Numbered from the stretch's first letter, positions 8,205-17,140 are shown. The stretch is DNA of 44,568 nt from Gemmatimonadota bacterium (GCA_028873825.1 JAPPNM010000173.1:1156-45723); one strand, 5' to 3'. Numbers and translations: made by a program. The notes: generated by a model not told the origin, from the letters alone.

Positions 8205-8578
8205 TTACCCGGCTAGGGTCACCGGATCGGTAGCTACCCGCGCCGGGCCGTCGTCGCCAAGCTCTTGCATTCGGCAGGCGGCCCGGCGGGCCGGGCCGGG
8301 GCCGAATCCGGTCGATTCTCGGGGGTACACCGTAGGTAGGGTCGCCTTGAGACCGCACCATTCGCGCCCGCGCCGCTTGCCTTCCCAACCGGACGCCTGC
8401 AACGCCGCCAGCCAGTCGGCCAGCGTCCGGGTTGCGGGGCCTCGCGGTTCACTTCGCCCCCTTCACAACCGCCGGACGGCCTCGGGGCCAAGTAGAACGC
8501 CCCGCATCCGGGGCAACGCACCTTGCGGGCCGTCTTCGCGGACACGTCCAGTTTCACCGCCGCGCCCGCCGGTTTCAT
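8205..8578 (-). other. Possible decayed small zinc-ribbon gene in a 490-bp gap
   Basis: The gap 8088-8574 has no clear intact gene. A minus-strand frame from 8578 starts MKPAGAAVKLDVSAKTARKV and has CPGCGAFY, a CxxC as in zinc ribbons. Another frame ending at 8205 reads protein-like (TRTLADWLAALQASGWEG). A frame change near 8440 would join them into one protein of about 120 residues. No family is recognised, and the start overlaps the end of the VanZ-like gene. Non-coding DNA is equally possible. Confidence 0.25.
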
Positions 8579-9249
8579 TCGCCCTCGCGCCCTGCTTCGC
8601 TTTCTCGATCCGGTCCAGTCCCTGCACCAACAGCCAGCGGATCAGCGCGGGCCGGGTGGCCGGAGGGGATGGTGCCGCCGCGACACGCGCCAGCCGCCGA
8701 CAACGAACCCCCGCGCCGCGCCCAACGCAGCGCCACGCCGGCGGTTACGGCCATAGCCGCGGCCAGCACGTTGAACAGGATGTCGACGGGGTCGAAGACG
8801 CGGCCGGGAACGAGCTTCTGAATCCCCTCGTCGATCACGCCGACCAGCGAAGCGGCCAAGATCGCGAGCAGGGCGGGAACGGGCACGCGGCGGCCCCGGG
8901 CGGCCCGTTCCGTCAGCGCCTCGTGGATGAAGACGGCGACCACGCCGTACTCCACCAAGTGGGAGCGCTCCGTCGGGACGGACATGCGCACGAGGACCAG
9001 CAGGTAGGCGGCCGCGACGCCCAGCGCGACCGCGATCTCGGCGCCGCCGGGCCGCACCTTCAACCCTTGCGTGACGACGGTCAGCAGAACCAGAAGGCAG
9101 CCGAGCAGGAACAGCCACACCGAGACGAAGTCGTTGCCCAGATGCTCGACCAGCGTGCGCGCGAGGCCGAGGGTGGAGTAGATGGCCGCCACGACGACCG
9201 CCGTCCAGATCCAGAGCCGGCGTTCGCGGCTGGACGAGAAGAGGGACAT
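8575..9249 (-). CDS. VanZ-like membrane protein
   Basis: A 224-residue integral membrane protein. ATG 9249 (MSLFSSSRERR) is preferred over an upstream TTG. Four to five hydrophobic segments are visible (about 12-30, 43-62, 70-90, 130-150, 160-180). ERSHLVEYGVVAVFIHEAL and the later DEGIQKLVPGRVFDPVDILFNV match the VanZ family pattern: a conserved His/Glu loop, then an E-x-x-Q...D-x-x-D-x-x-x-N signature. VanZ-like proteins sit in the inner membrane; the namesake gives low-level teicoplanin resistance, but most have unknown roles. The C-terminal 40 residues are hydrophilic and atypical. It follows the DUF2569-like gene by 26 bases, so probably co-transcribed with it. Confidence 0.75.
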   Translation of the reverse strand: MSLFSSSRERRLWIWTAVVVAAIYSTLGLARTLVEHLGNDFVSVWLFLLGCLLVLLTVVTQGLKVRPGGAEIAVALGVAAAYLLVLVRMSVPTERSHLVEYGVVAVFIHEALTERAARGRRVPVPALLAILAASLVGVIDEGIQKLVPGRVFDPVDILFNVLAAAMAVTAGVALRWARRGGSLSAAGACRGGTIPSGHPARADPLAVGAGTGPDRESEAGREGE

Positions 9250-9275
9250 GGGCGGCAATTCCGGAGTCGTACCCG

Positions 9276-9752
9276 CTACGAGCCCCCGTCGGTTTCAGCG
9301 GGCGCCGGGCGGGAGCCGAGAAAGGTGTTCCGCACGCGGACCGATCGCCGGAAGTAGGCCGCCCAGATCGTCGCCCACGCCAGCGACGCGGCCACGATGA
9401 CCGCGAGGATCGCGATCGCGGCGGCCCATTCCTCGGGGCTCCTCCGATGCGCATCCGCGTCGCTCCGGTGAGTGAAAGGGACGGCGGCGGCGCGCAGCGC
9501 GATCGAGAGAGCGACGACCCAAAGCGCGACGACGTTCCACCGCGGAGCCAGCGGCGATTTCAGGAGGACGAGGGCGAGCGGCGAGGAGAGGAGAAGGAAG
9601 ATCGCGGCCAGCAGCGGGAGGGAATAGTCGAAGAGCCCCGATAGGCCGGCCGAATGGAAGAGCAGGTAGGGGACCGAGGCGCAGAGGTAGAGCATAAGCC
9701 AGCCCCCCAGGCCGCCCGGTGCGTCGCCGCTGATCGTGGGGTTCGTGGCCAT
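9276..9752 (-). CDS. Small polytopic membrane protein, DUF2569-like
   Basis: A 158-residue protein from ATG 9752 (MATNPTISGDAPGGLGGWLML), with about four hydrophobic segments. The opening GGLGGWLMLY followed by a membrane segment is typical of DUF2569-type four-helix membrane proteins, whose function is unknown. An upstream GTG/ATG-type extension (17 residues) is possible but unsupported. It lies 26 bases before the VanZ-like gene on the same strand. The family assignment is tentative. Confidence 0.5.
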   Translation of the reverse strand: MATNPTISGDAPGGLGGWLMLYLCASVPYLLFHSAGLSGLFDYSLPLLAAIFLLLSSPLALVLLKSPLAPRWNVVALWVVALSIALRAAAVPFTHRSDADAHRRSPEEWAAAIAILAVIVAASLAWATIWAAYFRRSVRVRNTFLGSRPAPAETDGGS

Positions 9753-9803
9753 GTCCGCCAATCCGCTGATGGTGCCCCGCTGCTCGACGTGTCCGGCGAC
9801 CAC

Positions 9804-9809
9804 TATAAT
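9804..9809 (+). promoter_or_regulatory. Consensus -10 box TATAAT
   Basis: A perfect TATAAT about 40 bases upstream of the antitoxin remnant at 9851, in otherwise GC-rich DNA. I see no good -35 at 16-18 bases spacing. It probably served the toxin-antitoxin locus now reduced to a fragment. Confidence 0.4.
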
Positions 9810-9850
9810 GGATACGCAACCGAACCTGCGAGGTGCATGGGCGAATCGCC

Positions 9851-9958
9851 ATGAAACAGAAACTCACAGTCACCGTCGACCCCGAGGTTGTCGCCGCCGC
9901 GAAGCTACATGCGCGATCGCTTGGCGTGTCGCTGTCGGCACTGATCGAAACGAGATTG
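9851..9958 (+). pseudogene. Antitoxin fragment, DUF6364-like
   Basis: From ATG 9851 the sequence reads MKQKLTVTVDPEVVAAAKLH and on to SALIETRL, the N-terminal beta strand and two helices of a DUF6364/RHH-like antitoxin. After about 36 residues the similarity stops, and the frame runs into antisense of the neighbouring ATPase-like gene. No PIN or other toxin follows. The remnant keeps its TATAAT upstream. It looks like the 5' stub of a toxin-antitoxin locus whose rest was lost when the 10022-11626 gene arrived or by deletion. Confidence 0.55.
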
Positions 9959-10021
9959 CCCCCGCCAGGGAGGACGTGCGGGTCGTGGTGTGGGGGGCTT
10001 GATCCGTGGGCTGCCGCACCC

Positions 10022-11626
10022 CTACCCCTCCGCCGTCTCGAAGGCGGTCACGGTTCGGGATTCCTCGCTGAAGTGGATGCCCGCGAGGTGGACCGTACGC
10101 CCCCCGCGGCGGTGCCGGTCCGCGTAGCCGCGCTCCCTCAGCTGCGCCAGCGCCGCGCCCTCCGACGCGCGCTCGTCGATCTTGAGCTCGAAGAGCCAGA
10201 CCGCGCCGTCCAGCACCACCGCGATGTCCGCCCGGCCGGCCGCCGAACTCTCTTCGGCACGGACATCCAGGCCCGTTCCCAGCAGGAACGCGTAGAACAC
10301 GCTGGCGTAGTAGCCCTCGTAGCGCGCGATGTCGCTGCGGGCGTGCCAGTCGTGCGGGATGCCCGCGAAGAGCGCGCGCAGCTCGGACTCCACGCACGTC
10401 GCGTCTCCGGTCCGCAGGGCGCGCGCTAGGTCCCGCCAGAGGGCGGACCCGGGGTCGGTTGGCCGGCCGGTCATGCGGGCGAACAGGTGGCGGTTCAGGC
10501 TCCGGCGCACCTCCAGGTTGGGGTAGCCCAGCCGGAAGACCTCGTAGTCGTCCTCGTCCTCCTCGGCGCCCACGATGGTCAGGTAGCCCGTCTGCCACAG
10601 CAGCGCTTCGGTCGAGATGTGGTCCACGTCGAACGCGGACAGCATCGACTCGTCCGTCTCGATCTCCTCCAGGGCGAAGCTCGTGACGCCGCGCCGCGCC
10701 AGCACGTCGATCAGGAACCGGGGCGTGCCCGTGTTGAACCAGTGCGGGCGGAACTTGCGGGTGCGAAGAAGCAGCAGAATGTCGTAGGGATTGTAGACGG
10801 GCTCGCCCAGCCAGCGGTATCCGTTGTACCACTTCCTGATCTTGCCCCGGTCGAGCGGCCTGAGCCCCGGGGCGTTCAGTTCCGGCGCGAACACGGTGTC
10901 CAGCTCCTCCTGGGTGTAGCCGCAGATGGTGGCGAAGTGCGGGTCCAGCGTGATGTCCGTGAGGTTGTTGAGCCCGGAGAACAGGTTGACCTTGGAGAAC
11001 TTGGTCACGCCGGTGAGCAGCAGGAAGCGGATGTGGGCGTCGCAGGCCTTGAAGGTCCCGTAGAGGCCGGAGAGGAAGTCGCGGTTAGCTCGGGCGACGT
11101 CGGGGGCCCCGAGATTGTCCACGATGGGCTTGTCGTACTCGTCGACCAGCACAGCGACGCGGTGGCCGCTCTTCGCGTGCAGGGACTTGATCAGGCGACG
11201 CAGCAAGGGCGGGGCGATGCGCCCTGCGCCCTGCCCGAAACTCCCGGCCTCACCAAGCCCGGTTCGGCGCGCCTGGTCCCTGAGCTGCTCGACCACCTCC
11301 TGTTCCAGCCGCTCCTCGCTGGAGAACACCCCGCTGGCGAAGTCGATCCTGACGACGGGCCGACGCACGGACCAGTCCCAGCGGTCATGGATCGCAAGCC
11401 CGCGGAAGAGCTCCTCGCCGCCCTGGAAGAGCTCGGCCAGAGTGTCGATCAGCAGGCTCTTGCCGAAGCGCCGGGGGCGCGACAGGAAGTAGGCCGCGCC
11501 GTTGTCAACCAAGTGCTCGATGTGGCGCGTCTTGTCCGCGTAGTAGAGTCCGTCTTCGCGCAGTTTGCGGAAGGACTGGACGCCGAGCGGCAGCGTGCGC
11601 CGTTCTCGGGGGAGCTGGGAGATCAT
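10022..11626 (-). CDS. AAA-ATPase-like / PD-(D/E)XK nuclease protein (DUF1703 type)
   Basis: A 534-residue protein. The N-terminal AAA-ATPase-like domain opens with LPLGVQSFRKLREDGLYYADKT, typical of the family. It has a Walker A SRPRRFGKS (K57) and Walker B VAVLVDEYDKP (D162-E163). The C-terminal region has GRADIAVVLDGAVWLFELKI (D467, E480, K482), the PD-(D/E)XK nuclease signature. These large multi-copy proteins are common in host-associated and anaerobic bacteria; mobile-element or defence roles have been suggested but not established. Full length and intact. A 6-base inverted repeat (ATCGTT...AACGAT, 11625-11640) overlaps its start codon. It is divergent from the M8 lipoprotein gene across 151 bases. 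Confidence 0.88.
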   Translation of the reverse strand: MISQLPRERRTLPLGVQSFRKLREDGLYYADKTRHIEHLVDNGAAYFLSRPRRFGKSLLIDTLAELFQGGEELFRGLAIHDRWDWSVRRPVVRIDFASGVFSSEERLEQEVVEQLRDQARRTGLGEAGSFGQGAGRIAPPLLRRLIKSLHAKSGHRVAVLVDEYDKPIVDNLGAPDVARANRDFLSGLYGTFKACDAHIRFLLLTGVTKFSKVNLFSGLNNLTDITLDPHFATICGYTQEELDTVFAPELNAPGLRPLDRGKIRKWYNGYRWLGEPVYNPYDILLLLRTRKFRPHWFNTGTPRFLIDVLARRGVTSFALEEIETDESMLSAFDVDHISTEALLWQTGYLTIVGAEEDEDDYEVFRLGYPNLEVRRSLNRHLFARMTGRPTDPGSALWRDLARALRTGDATCVESELRALFAGIPHDWHARSDIARYEGYYASVFYAFLLGTGLDVRAEESSAAGRADIAVVLDGAVWLFELKIDERASEGAALAQLRERGYADRHRRGGRTVHLAGIHFSEESRTVTAFETAEG

Positions 11627-11640
11627 CGTTCGTCAACGAT
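11625..11640. promoter_or_regulatory. Inverted repeat over a start codon
   Basis: ATCGTT-CGTC-AACGAT forms a perfect 6-bp inverted repeat covering the ATG of the minus-strand ATPase-nuclease gene. In mRNA it could form a small hairpin hiding the start, or in DNA it could act as an operator. Short enough to occur by chance. Confidence 0.25.
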
Positions 11641-11777
11641 ACCCGGGCCACTCCTCTCGCGCCACACTCTTCTCGCTCGACGCGGAGCGAATCCGCTCGC
11701 CGGTTGACATCCGGCCCGGTCGCCGCAAACGGCGTTCCAGGTGTCGCGACCGCACGCTCGGCCCTACAATTCGTTCC

Positions 11778-14264
11778 ATGCGAACCAAGACCGATCCTCG
11801 CCCCGCCCTCCTCGCCCTGCTGGCGCTGTGGTCCTGCGACGGCGGGAGCAAACCCGAAGCGCCGGCCGCCTTGGCCATCCACTCCGGCGACGCGCAGACC
11901 GCCAACACCGGCACCGCCGCGACCGGTCCGCTGCAGGTGCGCGTGACCGGGCGGTCCGGCGACGGCGTGGCCGGCGTGACGGTCGCCTTCGAGGTGACGG
12001 AGGGCGGCGGCTCGGTCGAGACCGCCGCGGCGGCGACCGGCGGCGACGGCGTCGCCTCGGCGGGCCGGTGGACGATGGGGATCCCGGGATCGCAGCGGGT
12101 GCGCGCCTCCGTGGACGGGCTCGATCCGGTCGTGTTCCGCGCCACTTCTCTCGATGTCCCGGAGGCCATGGCGGTACACGCGGGCGACGGCCAGGAGGCG
12201 GCGACGGGAACGCCGGTCGCCGACCCCGTGCAGGTGCGCGTGACCGGCACGACCGGCGACGGCCTCGAAGGGGTCGCCGTCGCCTTCGAGGTCGCGGGAG
12301 GGGGCGGCTCGGTGGAGTCGGCCGCGGCCGTCACCGGCGCGGACGGCATCGCGTCGCCGGGCGACTGGACGATGGGCGACCTGGGGCCGCAACAGCTTCT
12401 CGCCACCGTCGCGGGGCTGGCTCCGGTCGTCTTCGGCGCGACCTCGCTCGACGTTCCCGCCGGCCTGGCGATTCACGCGGGCGACGGACAGCGGGCGACC
12501 ACGGGAACGCCCGTCGCCGATCCCCTCCAAGTCCGCGTGACCGGCACGACGGGAGAGCCCCTGGCCGATGTCGCCGTGGGCTTCGAGGCGATCGAGGGCG
12601 GAGGCTCGGCCGAGTCGGCCACGGCCGCCACCGACGGCGACGGAATCGCTTCGCCGGGCGCGTGGACGCTGGGCGATCCCGGGCCGCAGCGGCTGCGCGC
12701 GGCCGTCGCCGGACTCGAACCGGTCGTCTTTCGGGCGTTCGCGCGGGGCATCCCCGCCGAGATCGCGGTGGTGGCGGGGGCCGGCCAGGAAGCAGCGGTC
12801 GGAACCGAAGTCGCGGTCAATCCGGAAGTGCTGGTGACCGACTCCGCGGGAACCCCGCTCCCGGAGATCCCCGTGTCATTCGCCACCGAGCGGGACGCCG
12901 CGGTCACCGGCGCCGAGGCGACTACCGACACCCTTGGGCGGGCAGCGGTCGGAAGCTGGACGCTGGGGACGACGGCCGGCGAGTACTGGATCGAGGCGAG
13001 CGTCGAAGGGGACCGGATTGAGAACAACCCCGCCCGCGTCGTGGCCAACGCCCTGCCGGGCCCCGCGGCGGAGATCGTGATCGCCGAGGGAGACGACCAG
13101 CGTTCGGAAACGAAGCTGCCCGTCCCGGTCAACCCCCGCGTTCAAGTGCGGGACTCCTACGGCAACGGAGTCCCCGGCGCGACGGTCTCCTTCGAGGCGG
13201 GCGGCGGCAGCGTCGTCACTCCCCGGGCGAGGGACACCGACTCCGGAGGATTCGCCGCCGTCGACTGGTGGGAGCTGGGGCCCACGGTAGACGCTACCTA
13301 CCGGCTGGCCGCGGCGGCCCGGGAGGAGGACGACGCCGTCGGACCGGTCGCCTTCACCGCGACCGCCACGCCCGCCGTCTACGACATCGAGATCGTACAC
13401 GCCGACTCCTCGGCGCTGTCGGATGGGCAGCTTGCGGCCTTCGAGAGGGCCGAGACGTTCTGGGAGGACGCCATCTCCGGAAACCTGCAGTGGCACTCGA
13501 TCCGAAAGGCTTCGCTGGAACGGTGCCTCTCCCTCGCCGACATCGAACTCGATGTCCCCGGAGACCGGATCGTCGACGACCTGCTCATCTACGCCGACGC
13601 TCGTGAGATCGACGGTCCGGGAGGCATCTTCGCGGGGGCGGGCCCCTGCCAGGTCCGCGTCGGGACCTTCCTGCCGATCGTGGGAGTCATGTTCTTCGAC
13701 ATCGAGGACCTAGACGAAATGGAAGACGCGCAGGACGGCGAACACCTCGACGGCACTATTCTCCACGAGATAGCGCACGTGATGGGATTCGGGACCGTGT
13801 GGGAAAGTTTGGGACTGCTGGTGGACCCGGTAGACCCGGACGATCCCACCGGCGACGAAGACACCCACTTCGTCGGAGAGGAGGCGCTAGCCGCCTTCGA
13901 CAGCGTCGGCGGCGACGACTACGAGGACGGCGAGCCGGTGCCCGTGCAGAATCTGGGAGGGAGGGGGGTGGTCAACGGCCACTGGCGGGAGTCTGTGTTC
14001 GACACCGAGCTGATGACCCCCTATCTCGACGGGGGCGTCGCCAATCCGCTGAGCATCGTCACCCTCGCTTCGTTCCAGGACGTGGGCTACGAGGGCGTGG
14101 ACCTGGATCTCGCCGACGACTACGAGCTCCCGGAGTCGTCGCCCAACTCCGCCCCGCAGGCATCCCGTCCCGTGCGGCGGGGAGACGACATCCTGCGGAT
14201 CCCGCTCGCGGTGGTGGACCGGGAGGGCCGTGTCGTCCGGTACGTGTTGCCGGGGGGGCGTTAG
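11778..14264 (+). CDS. Lipoprotein with Ig-like repeats and M8 (leishmanolysin-like) peptidase domain
   Basis: An 828-residue lipoprotein: signal LLALLALWSC with lipid Cys at residue 20. About five Ig-like repeats of 90-100 residues follow (roughly 28-530), each with the pattern AxHAGDGQ..ATGTPVADPLQVRVTG, then ...VAFEV..GGGS, then ..W.MG..GPQ. They resemble bacterial Ig-like group 1 domains. The C-terminal domain carries LHEIAHVMGFGTVW (HExxH, H663 and H667), a downstream GHWRES (H735) and ELMTP as Met-turn. This is the zinc site of peptidase family M8, with the third His well separated. It is likely an exported zinc protease on a stalk. ATG 11778 is chosen because the signal starts there. 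It converges with the beta-propeller gene 10 bases away. Confidence 0.85.
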   Translation: MRTKTDPRPALLALLALWSCDGGSKPEAPAALAIHSGDAQTANTGTAATGPLQVRVTGRSGDGVAGVTVAFEVTEGGGSVETAAAATGGDGVASAGRWTMGIPGSQRVRASVDGLDPVVFRATSLDVPEAMAVHAGDGQEAATGTPVADPVQVRVTGTTGDGLEGVAVAFEVAGGGGSVESAAAVTGADGIASPGDWTMGDLGPQQLLATVAGLAPVVFGATSLDVPAGLAIHAGDGQRATTGTPVADPLQVRVTGTTGEPLADVAVGFEAIEGGGSAESATAATDGDGIASPGAWTLGDPGPQRLRAAVAGLEPVVFRAFARGIPAEIAVVAGAGQEAAVGTEVAVNPEVLVTDSAGTPLPEIPVSFATERDAAVTGAEATTDTLGRAAVGSWTLGTTAGEYWIEASVEGDRIENNPARVVANALPGPAAEIVIAEGDDQRSETKLPVPVNPRVQVRDSYGNGVPGATVSFEAGGGSVVTPRARDTDSGGFAAVDWWELGPTVDATYRLAAAAREEDDAVGPVAFTATATPAVYDIEIVHADSSALSDGQLAAFERAETFWEDAISGNLQWHSIRKASLERCLSLADIELDVPGDRIVDDLLIYADAREIDGPGGIFAGAGPCQVRVGTFLPIVGVMFFDIEDLDEMEDAQDGEHLDGTILHEIAHVMGFGTVWESLGLLVDPVDPDDPTGDEDTHFVGEEALAAFDSVGGDDYEDGEPVPVQNLGGRGVVNGHWRESVFDTELMTPYLDGGVANPLSIVTLASFQDVGYEGVDLDLADDYELPESSPNSAPQASRPVRRGDDILRIPLAVVDREGRVVRYVLPGGR

Positions 14265-14274
14265 GGGGCCGCGT

Positions 14275-15558
14275 CTACGGTCCAATCCACCGGACGTCAT
14301 GGATAGCGACAGTGACGCGACCCAGCTCGTCAGACACGATAGTCACCGCGGACTGTCCGCTCACCTGCGCCAACCCGACGTCGGGGGGCAGTCGTACATG
14401 GCCGACAAAAACGCCCTCGGCATCGAATACGTCCCAGACTCGATCCTCTTCGGGGGCGCCAACCGTGGCCGCTTCGGAGTTGTCGGCGCGCAAGAGCCAA
14501 GTGCCACCTTCATCCGCAACCACCAGAGCGTCCCAGGTTCGGCGTGTTTTCGGTACCGGCATATCGGTCAGGTGATCCTCATAAATCTCCAGCAAGGATT
14601 CCGGAAACCGGCGCTGTCGCATATACTCCACGAACATGGTCGCGGAGAAGTCACCGGCCTGTCGGAACGCTCGGTCCATTTCAACCTTGCGCTCGAGCCC
14701 AGCCGGGCCGTACACAAAATACGACGCCTCCCCGGCGGCGTCGGTTACATAGATTCGGTCGTCCCAGAACCCAAAAAGTAAGCCGCCAGCGTACGGTCGC
14801 GGAAGGTTCCCGGTGTACGGTACTACGACCGACCTTCCATCTTGGAAGAACCACAATGCGCCCGGGGCCTCCCACACCAGTTTCGGGACCTTGCCGTCCA
14901 GCGGCATTGTCCAGATCTTCACCGTGTCCCTCGCCGTCGAGCCGTCTATCGGCATGCGTCCCGTTCCTCTCGGGATTTGGCCGAGGAGGGTTCCCGTGCG
15001 GGTCACATGAAGTGGCCGCGGTCCGATACCGAGCGACGAAGGCATAAGGTCCGTACGCTGAAACTCGCCGTGCTCGGAGAAGACCGATATTCGCCGGTGC
15101 CTGTGGTCATACACATAAGCGTATCCTTCGGCATCGAAACCGAGAAACAAACTCCGTTGGAAGTCGCCGGGGCCGTCACCTCTCCCGCCGATCGTGAACA
15201 GATGGGCCCCGGAGCGGGAGTCGAACACCCGGATCTCCTGGGTTTGCCGCTCCGCGATCCACAACGAACGGTTGGGGTGCAATTGAGCGTCGGCGACTCC
15301 ACCGAATAGTTCCGGGCCCTCCGCTTCGGACCCAAAGAGGTGCTTGGCGGGCTGAACGAGTTCCCCGCGAGGCAGCGCCGCAACCGTGTTCGAGACGACT
15401 TGTACTCCCGGGCCGTCCGTGCGGCCCGAACCGATCGCCACGCTCCGGTCGGAGTCGGAAGCGCCGCACGCCGCGCCCCCGGCGATTCCGAACGGGATCG
15501 CCGCCGTGACGATAAGCGGCACGATGTGGAGCCGAAGGGGATCGCGAGCAGGCCGCAT
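14275..15558 (-). CDS. 6-bladed beta-propeller lipoprotein
   Basis: A 427-residue protein with hydrophobic leader and Cys near residue 31 (GGAACGASD). The body has NHL/6-bladed-propeller strands: LFGGVADAQLHPNRSLWIAE, IRVFDSRSGAHLFTIGGRGDGPGDF, then FDAEGYAYVYDHRHRRISVF. The segment GRGDGPGDFQR is the hallmark loop of this family, which is abundant in Gemmatimonadota and Bacteroidota. The proteins are exported and presumed to bind ligands or partner proteins; enzymatic function is unknown. The ATG directly abuts the TAG of the 81-codon gene upstream, so translation is likely coupled. Confidence 0.85.
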   Translation of the reverse strand: MRPARDPLRLHIVPLIVTAAIPFGIAGGAACGASDSDRSVAIGSGRTDGPGVQVVSNTVAALPRGELVQPAKHLFGSEAEGPELFGGVADAQLHPNRSLWIAERQTQEIRVFDSRSGAHLFTIGGRGDGPGDFQRSLFLGFDAEGYAYVYDHRHRRISVFSEHGEFQRTDLMPSSLGIGPRPLHVTRTGTLLGQIPRGTGRMPIDGSTARDTVKIWTMPLDGKVPKLVWEAPGALWFFQDGRSVVVPYTGNLPRPYAGGLLFGFWDDRIYVTDAAGEASYFVYGPAGLERKVEMDRAFRQAGDFSATMFVEYMRQRRFPESLLEIYEDHLTDMPVPKTRRTWDALVVADEGGTWLLRADNSEAATVGAPEEDRVWDVFDAEGVFVGHVRLPPDVGLAQVSGQSAVTIVSDELGRVTVAIHDVRWIGP

Positions 15559-15804
15559 CTACGGTCCGAGCGCTCCCGCCGGTATGACCGCCACTCCGTC
15601 CGGGCGCGTGTGCGCGTAGCCGCTATGGACGATGACCCCGAGGGCGGCGGGCCTCCCGCAACGGCTCGTGTCCACCCGCTCGGCAAACCGCAGGAGACTC
15701 CGGACGCCGTTCTCGTTCCTGCTCACCGGTTGCGCCGCGGACGGCGGTGCAACCAGCGATGCGGCCAAAACGGCCGCGAGCCGCACCGCCAGCATCAGTA
15801 CCAT
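15559..15804 (-). CDS. Small secreted protein
   Basis: An 81-residue ORF with a clear Sec signal (MVLMLAVRLAAVLAASLVA, cleavage after SAAQ) and a short mature part with one Cys. Its ATG overlaps the stop of the lipoprotein gene at 15795 by 10 bases. Its TAG immediately precedes the ATG of the beta-propeller gene, so it fits tightly in a three-gene operon. It could be a truncated relic of a longer secreted protein. No domain is recognised. Confidence 0.45.
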   Translation of the reverse strand: MVLMLAVRLAAVLAASLVAPPSAAQPVSRNENGVRSLLRFAERVDTSRCGRPAALGVIVHSGYAHTRPDGVAVIPAGALGP

Positions 15805-16595
15805 ATTTCGACCCCCCTAACCAATATCGGCTCCGGCTTCCGGCAGCAAACGACTACGCCCGCTGCATTTCCATTAGCTTCGTTACACTTTTGCCACCAA
15901 TAAAACATGGTCTCCTTGTCGGGCCACGGCTCCGGCAGCGGGAGCCCGAGGGCCTCGCGCTGGGCGCGGCGGTCGTCCTCCCCGGTGTATCCGGCCAGCC
16001 ACAGTTCCCGCGTCCAGTACGGCGGGTGTTCGGAGTTGTTGTCGCCATCCCTTACCACCTTCTCGTTGTAAGGAATCCGGACGAGAGCGGCGGGTAATTC
16101 GCTCACCCTCCCGTATCGCCCATCCGCCGCCACGCCGAGGTGCGGCGGAAGCCGGCACTCCCAGCTGTCGTACTCCCCAACCCAATCCCCGATGTACTCC
16201 CGGTAGTGGCCGACGTACTCCATATCGGCCGTCAACAAGACGCCGGCGTACGGATCGCGGTACCTCCAGGCGGCCCCGAAGACCCGGTCGCCCACCCAGA
16301 AGGGGGCCTTGATCCCGCACGTTTCGGGGAACGCCGCGTCCAGCTCCCGCCTGCGAGCACGGGTGATGTCTTCCCCGCGCCGCAGCGGCCAGCCCGTAGG
16401 CGAGTAGGGGGCGCGGGCGGCGCGCTCCGTCCTCGTTCCCATGGCCTCCCGGATCAGCGGCCCGAACTCGCCCAGGCCGTCAAGCAGCAGCGCCCCGTCG
16501 GCGTCGGTAAGGGGAACCGGGGCCGCCGCGCCCGGCGGACTGTGTTCGCAGGCCGCCAGCGCGGCCAGTGCCAGCAGGATTGCCGTATTCCTCAT
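15795..16595 (-). CDS. Lipoprotein of unknown function
   Basis: A 266-residue lipoprotein from ATG 16595, with a strong AAGGAG ribosome site in the preceding bases. The signal MRNTAILLALAALAAC (Cys 16) nearly matches the 898-1611 lipoprotein, and a GALLLDG stretch follows in both. The mature region is rich in Tyr, Trp and Arg (WRYRDPYAGVLLTADMEYVGHYREYIGDW) and ends VRGVEIWY. No known domain is visible. It is the first gene of the operon with 15559-15804 and the beta-propeller. Confidence 0.75.
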   Translation of the reverse strand: MRNTAILLALAALAACEHSPPGAAAPVPLTDADGALLLDGLGEFGPLIREAMGTRTERAARAPYSPTGWPLRRGEDITRARRRELDAAFPETCGIKAPFWVGDRVFGAAWRYRDPYAGVLLTADMEYVGHYREYIGDWVGEYDSWECRLPPHLGVAADGRYGRVSELPAALVRIPYNEKVVRDGDNNSEHPPYWTRELWLAGYTGEDDRRAQREALGLPLPEPWPDKETMFYWWQKCNEANGNAAGVVVCCRKPEPILVRGVEIWY

Positions 16596-16642
16596 GGGGA
16601 AGGCTCCTTGGGGGTTCGGATTTTTTGGGTTTGGGTTTCCCC

Positions 16643-17075
16643 GCCGCTGTGGTGCGTGATGTCGTCCGGCGGTACGGCGGAGCCCGTGAGGATGAACTGC
16701 CCTCTCGCCTGCCGGTCGTCCACGGCGTGGCGCATGTGGTTCCACAGGCGGGGTTCCAGCTGCCATTCGTCGATCAGGCGGGGAGTCCGGCCCGCCAGCA
16801 GCTCGCCGGGTTCCAGCCGGGCCAGGCGGCGAGCTTCGTCGTCCACATCGAGAAGCACCTCGCTCCGAGCGATCTGGCGCGCCGTCCAGGCCTTCCCCGA
16901 GGCCTCGCTCGATCACCACCGCCCCGGCCGAGGCTAAGCGCTCCGCCAGCTCGCGGTCGGCGATCCGCGGCCGGTACTCCGCCCGACGGTTGCCGGCGGG
17001 CGGGCGGGCCGGGGGAACGCCCCTTCCCCCGGCGACGGGACTCGGCACTCCCGAACGGTCGGATCCGGGCGTCAT
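16643..17075 (-). pseudogene. Truncated, frameshifted DUF4143-type ATPase
   Basis: One frame from ATG 17075 reads RAEYRPRIADRELAERLASAGAVVIE, the usual N-terminus of AAA_14/DUF4143 ATPases. The frame then changes near 16905 and continues EASGKAWTARQIARSEVLLD, a degraded Walker A. RLIDEWQLEPRLWNHMRHAVD (Walker B region) and GQFILTGSAVP follow before similarity ends near 16643. The expected ATP-binding GPK residues are missing, and about two thirds of the protein, including the C-terminal DUF4143 region, is absent. It lies directly upstream of the intact lipoprotein gene, whose arrival or a deletion may have truncated it. A clear pseudogene, related by family to the intact ATPase at 28533. Confidence 0.75.
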
Positions 17076-17140
17076 GGTTGGCGGCTCGAGATTGGAGTGA
17101 CCTGAGGCTCTTCCAAGGCTACGCTCCGGCAGTCCGACAT

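Noticed and set aside
8575..9357. Long plus-strand ORF across 7834-9357
   Set aside because: Antisense to the lipoprotein and VanZ-like genes, with low-complexity Pro/Arg/Ala content and no domain.
16600..16640. T-rich tract with tandem GGGTTT as a terminator
   Set aside because: No stable stem precedes the tract in either orientation, and it lies at the start of an expressed lipoprotein gene.
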